Assembly (NCBI GenBank): GCA_947457085.1
Contig: CANGUS010000101.1
Coordinates: 1 to 6,685 of the forward strand
Reading direction: 5' to 3'
Length of the DNA stretch: 6,685 bases
Source of the DNA: Bacteroidota bacterium
GTDB lineage: Bacteria; Bacteroidota; Bacteroidia; Chitinophagales; Chitinophagaceae
Positions 1 to 5,227 of the stretch are shown here, piece after piece; position 1 is the first letter of the stretch; each line of letters opens with the position of its first letter. Position numbers and translations under genes: made by a program. Below the pieces are notes generated by a model. That model searched no databases. It saw nothing but the letters and a program-made list of their open reading frames with translations, and was not told the origin of the DNA.

Positions 1-11
1 AAAAAATAAAA

Positions 12-575
12 ATGTTCATAGAACCTAACATACGACAATCAAAAAAAGGCTGGATAGAAGTAGTTTGTGGTTCTATGTTTAGCGGAAAAACAGAGGAGTT
101 AATTCGTAGACTTCGAAGGGCGCAAATAGCCAATTTAAAAGTAGAAATTTTTAAACCTACAGTAGATAATCGCTATGATGAGACAGATATAGTTTCGCAC
201 AACGATACCCGAATTAAAAGCACACCTGTAGATAATTCTCAACAAATATTATTACTAGCTCAAGAAGTAGATGTAATAGGAATCGATGAAGCGCAATTTT
301 TTGACGAAGAAATGCCCAATGTTGCTGAAGCTCTGGCTAGTAAAGGTATTCGTGTGATTATTGCCGGTTTGGACATGGATTTTTTAGGTCGTCCATTTGG
401 ACCCATGCCTCAAGCTTTGTCTATGGCTGATTATGTAACTAAATTACATGCCATTTGTATGGTTTGTGGTGACATTGCTAGTTTTAGTTATCGCAAAACC
501 GTTTCAGACGCAACCGTTTTATTAGGAGAAAAAGACGTGTATGAACCACGTTGCAGAACCTGCTATCATTTGTAA
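12..575 (+). CDS. tdk: Thymidine kinase (type II, tetrameric family)
   Basis: The 187-residue product phosphorylates thymidine to dTMP with ATP in the cytoplasmic pyrimidine salvage pathway. The Walker A loop GSMFSGKT is at residues 20-27 and the DEAQFF motif at 92-97, where E93 is the expected catalytic base. A C-terminal zinc-ribbon set is complete: CMVC at 149-152 and CRTC at 181-184. The YEPRC stretch (177-181) matches the thymidine-binding lasso region. Length is normal for the family. The ATG at 12 is chosen because it gives the usual short lead-in before the WIEVVCGSMFSGKT core; only 11 A-rich bases precede it in the window, so its promoter and left neighbour cannot be seen. It is separated by 114 bases from the sugar genes and has no functional link to them, so it is probably the housekeeping flank of the polysaccharide cluster. 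Identification is very secure. Confidence 0.97.
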   Translation: MFIEPNIRQSKKGWIEVVCGSMFSGKTEELIRRLRRAQIANLKVEIFKPTVDNRYDETDIVSHNDTRIKSTPVDNSQQILLLAQEVDVIGIDEAQFFDEEMPNVAEALASKGIRVIIAGLDMDFLGRPFGPMPQALSMADYVTKLHAICMVCGDIASFSYRKTVSDATVLLGEKDVYEPRCRTCYHL

Positions 576-689
576 GTTGGATTAAAATTTTCACCTATTA
601 ATATTTAACTCATTTTGGGTTTATTTTTTCAAATCAATTAGAATGAAAATCTCAAGTAAAGAAAAATACTATATTTGTCAATATTATAT
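576..689 (+). other. Intergenic spacer between tdk and rfbB
   Basis: This 114-base AT-rich spacer holds no plausible gene. I looked for a rho-independent terminator after tdk. There is a T-rich run (TTATTTTTTC, 621-630), but no convincing GC-containing stem precedes it. A 7-base inverted pair (ATTTTCA at 587-593, TGAAAAT at 644-650) is separated by 50 bases and is of the kind expected by chance in this composition. The only supported element is the -7-like promoter box at the right end, annotated separately. Confidence 0.5.
670..677 (+). promoter_or_regulatory. Candidate Bacteroidota -7 promoter box for the rfbB operon
   Basis: TATATTTG is an exact match to the TAnnTTTG -7 element used by the Bacteroidota primary sigma factor (family knowledge). 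It lies 12 bases before the rfbB ATG at 690, which would place the transcription start only a few bases ahead of the start codon. No clear -33 TTTG is visible about 20 bases further upstream, where the sequence is A-rich. The motif is short and this region is AT-rich, so a chance match is possible. Its position at the start of a tightly packed operon is the main support. Confidence 0.45.
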
Positions 690-1751
690 ATGACAAAAAA
701 TATTTTGATTACTGGAGGAGCTGGTTTTATTGGCTCTCATGTTGTTCGTAGATTTGTAAATAATTATCCTAACTATAAAATTTACAATTTAGATGCATTG
801 ACCTATGCTGGTAATTTAGAGAATTTAAAGGATATCGAAATGAAAGAAAATTACACTTTCATTAAAGGGAATATTTGTGACATAGATTTAGTGGATAAAA
901 TTTTCCAAGAAAACAATATTGATACGGTTATTCATTTAGCAGCCGAAAGTCATGTAGATAGAAGTATTTCGGACCCATTGGCATTTGTTCAAACCAACGT
1001 TATTGGAACGGCTACCCTATTAAATTCGGCAAGAAAATTATGGAATAATCAATATGAAGGTAAATTATTTTATCATGTTTCTACAGACGAAGTGTATGGA
1101 AGTTTAGGTGAAACAGGATTTTTTTATGAAACCACAGCCTACGACCCAAGAAGCCCCTACTCAGCCAGTAAAGCAGGAAGTGACCATTTGGTAATGGCAT
1201 TTTATCACACCTATCATTTACCCATTGTGATTAGTAATTGTTCAAATAATTATGGCCCTCATCATTTTCCTGAAAAACTAATTCCATTATCAATAAATAA
1301 TATTATCCAAAATAAACCATTGCCGATATATGGTAAAGGAGAAAATGTGAGAGATTGGCTTTATGTAATAGATCATGCAGATGCCATTGATACTATTTTA
1401 CACAAAGGAAAAATGGGAGAAACATACAATATAGGTGGCCATAATGAATGGACGAATATTGAATTGATTCGATTATTATGTAAAATAATGGATGAAAAAC
1501 TAGGAAGAGAAAAAGGCAGCAATGAAAAACTAATTACGTTTGTTACGGACAGAGCCGGCCATGACTTACGATATGCCATTGATGCAACTAAGCTTAAAGA
1601 AGAGTTAGGATGGACGCCAAGCTTACAATTTGAAGAAGGCTTAAACAAAACAATAGATTGGTATTTAGAGAATTCAGAATGGTTGAAAAAGGTAACGAAT
1701 GGAGAATATCTAAAATATTACGAAAAACAATATCATCAAAACGAAAATTAA
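690..1751 (+). CDS. rfbB: dTDP-glucose 4,6-dehydratase
   Basis: Converts dTDP-D-glucose to dTDP-4-keto-6-deoxy-D-glucose using tightly bound NAD+, the second step of dTDP-6-deoxyhexose synthesis in the cytoplasm. The 353-residue product is an extended SDR of normal RmlB length. It shows the NAD-binding TGGAGFIGS at residues 8-16, the catalytic STDEVYG at 131-137 (T132, D133, E134), YSASK at 157-161 (Y157 and K161), SNCSNNYGP at 182-190, RDWLYV at 221-226 and RAGHDLRYAID at 288-298. The TDE triad separates dehydratases of this type from epimerases. I start it at ATG 690; an in-frame TTG at 675 would add five residues but overlaps the candidate -7 box and precedes the conserved start MTKNILITGG. 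No Shine-Dalgarno sequence is visible. Its stop codon overlaps the rfbA start by one base. The gene is also called rmlB or rffG in other systems. Confidence 0.96.
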   Translation: MTKNILITGGAGFIGSHVVRRFVNNYPNYKIYNLDALTYAGNLENLKDIEMKENYTFIKGNICDIDLVDKIFQENNIDTVIHLAAESHVDRSISDPLAFVQTNVIGTATLLNSARKLWNNQYEGKLFYHVSTDEVYGSLGETGFFYETTAYDPRSPYSASKAGSDHLVMAFYHTYHLPIVISNCSNNYGPHHFPEKLIPLSINNIIQNKPLPIYGKGENVRDWLYVIDHADAIDTILHKGKMGETYNIGGHNEWTNIELIRLLCKIMDEKLGREKGSNEKLITFVTDRAGHDLRYAIDATKLKEELGWTPSLQFEEGLNKTIDWYLENSEWLKKVTNGEYLKYYEKQYHQNEN

Positions 1752-2614
1752 TGAAAGGAATCATATTAGCAGGTGGCTCAGGCACGAGATTATATCCAAT
1801 AACAAAGGCCATTTCAAAACAATTAATGCCCATTTATGACAAACCCATGATTTATTACCCTCTGTCGGTTTTAATGATGGCAGGCATCCATGAAATTTTA
1901 ATTATCACGACACCTGAAGACAATGAACAATTCATTCGACTTTTAGGAGATGGTGCTGATATTGGTTGTAAAATTAGTTACGCCAAGCAAGAAGTACCAA
2001 ATGGTTTAGCACAAGCATTTGTTATTGGTGAAAAATTTATAGGAACAGATAAAGTAGCATTGATTTTAGGTGATAATATTTTTTATGGAAGTGGTTTAGG
2101 CCGTCAATTACAAACCCTACAAAATGTAGAAGGTGGGTATGTATTTGCCTACCCTGTTTCTGACCCTGAGCGATATGGTGTTGTTGAATTTGATGAAAAC
2201 TTCAATGCTATATCAATTGAAGAGAAACCGCTCATCCCAAAATCGAAATATGCTGTGCCTGGTTTGTATTTTTATGATAATTCCGTTGTTGAAATTGCTA
2301 AAAACCTTGAACCATCTGCTAGAGGTGAATATGAAATTACGGATGTGAATAAAATTTATTTAGCACAAGGGAATTTAAAAGTTACTGTTTTAGATAGAAC
2401 AACGGCTTGGTTAGATACGGGTACCTTTGATAGTTTACACGATGCATCAGAATTTGTTCGAGTAATTGAAAAACGACAAGGCACTAAAATTGGTTGTATT
2501 GAAGAAATTGCATTTGTAATGAAATTTATAAATGAAGCCCAATTAAAAAGTCTGGGAGAAAAACTAACCAAAAGCGGCTATGGTCACTATTTACTAAATC
2601 TTATCAAAAATTAA
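1751..2614 (+). CDS. rfbA: Glucose-1-phosphate thymidylyltransferase
   Basis: Joins glucose-1-phosphate and dTTP to give dTDP-glucose and pyrophosphate, the substrate of the upstream dehydratase. The 287-residue nucleotidyltransferase has the signature GGSGTRLYP at residues 8-16, LMPIYDKPMIYYPLS at 25-39, LGDNIFYG at 106-113 (D108 a metal ligand), EEKP at 157-160, ARGEYEITDVN at 190-200 and WLDTGT at 220-225 (D222 the second expected metal ligand). Length fits RmlA. The start is ATG 1751, one base inside the rfbB stop (TAATG). An in-frame start at 1658 would add 31 residues that only re-read the end of rfbB in another frame, so I reject it. The overlap implies coupled translation. RmlC (epimerase) and RmlD (reductase) genes do not follow, so the final dTDP-sugar cannot be named; L-rhamnose is only one option. 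Confidence 0.96.
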   Translation: MKGIILAGGSGTRLYPITKAISKQLMPIYDKPMIYYPLSVLMMAGIHEILIITTPEDNEQFIRLLGDGADIGCKISYAKQEVPNGLAQAFVIGEKFIGTDKVALILGDNIFYGSGLGRQLQTLQNVEGGYVFAYPVSDPERYGVVEFDENFNAISIEEKPLIPKSKYAVPGLYFYDNSVVEIAKNLEPSARGEYEITDVNKIYLAQGNLKVTVLDRTTAWLDTGTFDSLHDASEFVRVIEKRQGTKIGCIEEIAFVMKFINEAQLKSLGEKLTKSGYGHYLLNLIKN

Positions 2615-2626
2615 CTTAAATTTTGT

Positions 2627-2634
2627 TACTTTCG
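2627..2634 (+). promoter_or_regulatory. Weak -7-like box before the wbpD-like gene
   Basis: In the 30-base gap after rfbA, TACTTTCG matches the Bacteroidota TAnnTTTG element with one mismatch and lies 10 bases before the ATG at 2645. This resembles the arrangement before rfbB. No -33 TTTG is seen at the expected distance. The same stretch can form a small imperfect hairpin (TTGTT at 2623-2627 against AACAA at 2636-2640), but it is not followed by a T-run, so it is unlikely to be a terminator. If real, the box would be an internal promoter for the UDP-sugar genes; it may well be chance. Confidence 0.28.
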
Positions 2635-2644
2635 CAACAACATA

Positions 2645-3229
2645 ATGAATATGGATACGAATTACTTCGCGCACCCTTCAGCAATTATTGACGAAGGCTG
2701 TAAGATAGAAAATGGAGTTAAAATATGGCACTTCAGCCATATTATGCCTAATTGCGTAATTGGTGAAAATTGTAATATTGGACAGAACGTGGTAATCTCA
2801 CCAGAGGTTGTATTAGGGAAAAATGTAAAAATTCAAAACAATGTTTCTATTTATACCGGTGTAACGTGTGGAGATGATGTGTTTTTAGGACCTTCTTGTG
2901 TTTTTACAAACGTAACAAATCCTAGAAGTGGCGTAAACAGAAGAGGCCAATATGACAAAACACATGTTGGCAATGGAGCTTCAATAGGTGCGAATGCAAC
3001 CATTGTGTGTGGACATGATATTGGCAATTTTGCCTTTATAGGAGCTGGTGCGGTTGTCACAAAAAACGTACCCGATTACGCCTTATTGGTTGGAAATCCT
3101 GCAAAACAAATTGGCTGGATGAGTGAATATGGCCATAGATTGTCATTTGACACTGAAGGAATCGCTATATGTGAGGAAAGCCAACAAGTATACAAATTAG
3201 AAAACAATAAAGTGACTAGAATAAAGTAA
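2645..3229 (+). CDS. wbpD: UDP-diamino-uronate N-acetyltransferase, WbpD/WlbB type
   Basis: Predicted to acetylate the 3-amino group of UDP-2-acetamido-3-amino-2,3-dideoxy-D-glucuronate with acetyl-CoA, giving UDP-GlcNAc3NAcA for O-antigen or capsule. The 194-residue protein is almost entirely hexapeptide repeats of a left-handed beta-helix (residues about 12-150): rungs such as VIGENC, VLGKNV and SIGANATIVCGHDIG are plain. The CVFTNVTNPR loop (85-94), the AFIGAGAVVTKNVPDYALLVGNPAKQIGW region (130-158) and the SEYGHRL tail with a C-terminal ICEESQQVYKL segment fit WbpD/WlbB better than dTDP-amino-sugar acetyltransferases of the FdtC/QdtC kind, although those share the fold. The next gene is WbpB-like, which supports the assignment. 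ATG 2645 is used; ATG 2651 is an alternative two codons later. The aminotransferase that would make its substrate (WbpE) is not in the window. Confidence 0.82.
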   Translation: MNMDTNYFAHPSAIIDEGCKIENGVKIWHFSHIMPNCVIGENCNIGQNVVISPEVVLGKNVKIQNNVSIYTGVTCGDDVFLGPSCVFTNVTNPRSGVNRRGQYDKTHVGNGASIGANATIVCGHDIGNFAFIGAGAVVTKNVPDYALLVGNPAKQIGWMSEYGHRLSFDTEGIAICEESQQVYKLENNKVTRIK

Positions 3230-3235
3230 TCTTTT

Positions 3236-4246
3236 ATGGGAAAAATAAAATTTGCCGTTATAGGCTGTGGACACATTGGAAAAAGACATGCTGAAATGAT
3301 TTCTAGAAATGCGGAATCAGAATTGGTTGCTTTGGTAGATGTAAAAGAAGTAAGTAAGGTAGGGATAGAATCCTTTAACGTTCCTTTTTTTAATTCGATA
3401 GAAGAATTATTAGCCTCAGAAATTGCAGAAACAATTGACGTAATCAATATTGCCTCTCCCAATGGGTTTCATGCCGAACATGCTTTATTAGCATTAGAAG
3501 CCAAAAAGCATATTGTGATTGAAAAACCAATGTCTTTAAATAAACAAGACGCCGAAAAGGTTATTTTTAAAGCATTACATGTTCACAAACAAGTTTTCGC
3601 TGTAATGCAAAATAGATATAGCCCGCCTAGTGTATGGATAAAAGATGTGATAGAAAGTGGCAAACTAGGTAAAATTTTCATGATGCAATTAAACTGCTAT
3701 TGGAATAGAGATGAGCGATATTATAAAGCAGATAGTTGGCATGGAAAAAAAGAATTAGATGGAGGTACTTTGTATACTCAATTTTCTCATTTCATCGATT
3801 TAATGTATTGGTTATTTGGAGATATTCAAAACGTAAATTCAAGATTTGCTAATTTTAATCACAGTCACTTAACCGAATTTAAAGAAGATAGCGGCGTGAT
3901 TAATTTTGAATTTGTGAATGGTGGTTTAGGGTGTTTAAACTTCTCGACCTCTATTTGGGACAAAAATTTAGAAAGCTCAATGACTATCATTGGAGAAAAT
4001 GGAAGTGTGAAAATTGGAGGACAATACATGGATAAAGTGGAAGTTTGTCATATTAAAGATTATGAAATGCCAGAGCTTCCTCCTACGAATCCAGGCAACG
4101 ATTATGGAGCCTACAAAGGAAGTGCAGCAAATCATCATTATATAATTGAAAATGTAGTAGATGTTCTAAAAAACAGATCAACGATTACCACTAATGCATT
4201 AGAAGGATTGAAAGTAGTGGATATAATTGAAAGAATGTATAAATAA
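3236..4246 (+). CDS. wbpB: Gfo/Idh/MocA oxidoreductase, WbpB/WlbA-like UDP-GlcNAcA 3-dehydrogenase
   Basis: Predicted to oxidise C-3 of UDP-N-acetyl-D-glucosaminuronate with NAD+, giving the 3-keto sugar that an aminotransferase (WbpE/WlbC) then aminates. The 336-residue protein has a Rossmann domain with VIGCGHIGKRH at 8-18, NIASPNGFH at 71-79 and the family signature EKPMS at 96-100 (K97). It then has the C-terminal domain with QNRYSPP at 125-131, SWHGKKELDGG at 167-177, and H185 and D188 in SHFIDLMYW. NRY...DSWHG...DGG...QFSHFIDL is the pattern I associate with WbpB/WlbA rather than inositol dehydrogenases. It starts six bases after the acetyltransferase stop with no Shine-Dalgarno sequence, so the two are co-transcribed. 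Substrate is inferred from family and neighbour; a related 3-keto-sugar role is the main alternative. WbpA, which makes UDP-GlcNAcA, is not present here. Confidence 0.8.
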   Translation: MGKIKFAVIGCGHIGKRHAEMISRNAESELVALVDVKEVSKVGIESFNVPFFNSIEELLASEIAETIDVINIASPNGFHAEHALLALEAKKHIVIEKPMSLNKQDAEKVIFKALHVHKQVFAVMQNRYSPPSVWIKDVIESGKLGKIFMMQLNCYWNRDERYYKADSWHGKKELDGGTLYTQFSHFIDLMYWLFGDIQNVNSRFANFNHSHLTEFKEDSGVINFEFVNGGLGCLNFSTSIWDKNLESSMTIIGENGSVKIGGQYMDKVEVCHIKDYEMPELPPTNPGNDYGAYKGSAANHHYIIENVVDVLKNRSTITTNALEGLKVVDIIERMYK

Positions 4247-4253
4247 AAAAGAA

Positions 4254-5225
4254 ATGGATTTAACAAACTCAAAATGTTTAGTAATAGGAGGTGCAGGATT
4301 TATAGGTAGTTTTGTTGTAGCAGAACTATTAAAAGAAAATGTAAAAGAAGTTGTTGTATATGACAATTTTGCCAGAGGGAAAAAAGAATACCTAACAGAG
4401 TCTCTAAAAGATCAGCGATGTTCTATATTTCCAATCGGAGGCGACATTAGAGAGGTTGACATACTAAATGATGCAATGAAAGGAGTTGATTATGTATTTT
4501 GTTTAGCTGCAATGTGGCTATTACATTGCAAAGATTATCCAAGAACAGCGTTTGATGTAAATATTGCTGGTACGTTTAATGTGCTAGAAGCTTGTGTAAA
4601 AAACAATGTAAAAAAACTGGTTTGGTCATCTTCTGCTTCTGTTTATGGAGATGCAGTTGAATTACCCATGACAGAATCACATCCATATAACAACAAAAAT
4701 TTCTACGGAGCTACAAAAATAGCTGGAGAAGCAATGGCAACTGCTTTCAATGATAGATATGGATTAGAGATCATTGGATTGCGATATATGAATGTATATG
4801 GACCTCATCAAGATCAAACAGCCGCATACACAGGCGTTATTCCTATTATGCTAAACAAAATCGATGCGAATGAGGCGCCTATTATTAATGGAGATGGAAG
4901 TCAAGCATATGATTTTATATATGTAGAAGACGTAGCTAGATGCAATGTACAAGCTATGAAATCCAAACAAAAATTTGGTTTTTATAATGTTGGAACTGAA
5001 GTACAAACCTCAATTAAAGAACTATGTGATTTGATTTTAAATCTAAAAAAATCTGATTTAAAAGTAAATTATAAACCATACAGTGAAGATGATGCACGTG
5101 CATTGGTTCAAAATAGAATAGGTAGTAAAGTAAAAGCTGAAAAAGAACTTGGTTTTGACTATAAATATTCTTTGAAAGAAGGTTTAGAAAAATTAATTGA
5201 ATGGAGAAATAAAAACGCTTTCTAA
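4254..5225 (+). CDS. NAD-dependent epimerase/dehydratase (extended SDR), substrate unassigned
   Basis: A 323-residue cytoplasmic nucleotide-sugar enzyme of the GalE-like extended SDR family. It has the NAD-binding GGAGFIG at 12-18, D37 ending the second beta strand (VVVYDN), WSSSASVYG at 124-132, the catalytic YGATK at 151-155 (Y151, K155), LRYMNVYGP at 176-184 and YDFIYVEDVA at 219-228. There is no TDE motif, so it is more likely an epimerase than a 4,6-dehydratase. The segment after the LAA turn reads AAMWLLHCKDYPR (85-97), an uncommon Trp-containing sequence facing the sugar site. The start is ATG 4254, seven bases after the wbpB stop, following an A-rich stretch. A TTG at 4227 in the same frame would overlap wbpB and is rejected. 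Position between the WbpB/WbpD pair and an amidotransferase suggests C-4 epimerisation of the uronate sugar, but this is inference. Confidence 0.85.
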   Translation: MDLTNSKCLVIGGAGFIGSFVVAELLKENVKEVVVYDNFARGKKEYLTESLKDQRCSIFPIGGDIREVDILNDAMKGVDYVFCLAAMWLLHCKDYPRTAFDVNIAGTFNVLEACVKNNVKKLVWSSSASVYGDAVELPMTESHPYNNKNFYGATKIAGEAMATAFNDRYGLEIIGLRYMNVYGPHQDQTAAYTGVIPIMLNKIDANEAPIINGDGSQAYDFIYVEDVARCNVQAMKSKQKFGFYNVGTEVQTSIKELCDLILNLKKSDLKVNYKPYSEDDARALVQNRIGSKVKAEKELGFDYKYSLKEGLEKLIEWRNKNAF

Positions 5226-5227
5226 CG

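Noticed and set aside
587..650. Inverted pair ATTTTCA / TGAAAAT in the tdk-rfbB spacer
   Set aside because: It is only seven AT-rich bases separated by 50 bases, as expected by chance.
675..689. TTG start for rfbB adding five residues
   Set aside because: The TTG is part of the candidate TATATTTG promoter box, and the ATG at 690 gives the standard RmlB N-terminus.
1373..1648. Minus-strand open frame of 91 codons
   Set aside because: It lies wholly inside rfbB, opposite its conserved C-terminal half, and its translation shows no recognisable domain.
1658..1750. Upstream in-frame extension of rfbA by 31 codons
   Set aside because: It overlaps the rfbB end and encodes no RmlA sequence; the family starts at MKGIILAGG, encoded from 1751.
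1594..1833. Minus-strand open frame across the rfbB/rfbA junction
   Set aside because: Both plus-strand genes are secure here; the reverse frame has no family features and no plausible promoter.
2133..2348. Plus-strand open frame inside rfbA in another frame
   Set aside because: It overlaps the conserved RfbA core, and its translation is a frameshifted reading of it.
2623..2640. Small hairpin TTGTT...AACAA after rfbA considered as a terminator
   Set aside because: The stem is five mostly A-T pairs with an internal mismatch and no T-run follows, so termination is unlikely.
3076..3462. Minus-strand open frame of 128 codons spanning wbpD and wbpB
   Set aside because: This is the longest antisense frame, but it overlaps two well-supported genes and its translation resembles no known protein.
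4227..4253. TTG start for the SDR gene overlapping the end of wbpB
   Set aside because: The added residues are out-of-frame reading of wbpB; ATG 4254 follows its stop and gives a normal SDR N-terminus.
5092..5103. Perfect 12-base palindrome ATGCACGTGCAT
   Set aside because: It lies inside the SDR coding sequence, encodes ordinary residues (part of DDARAL), occurs once, and extends no further.
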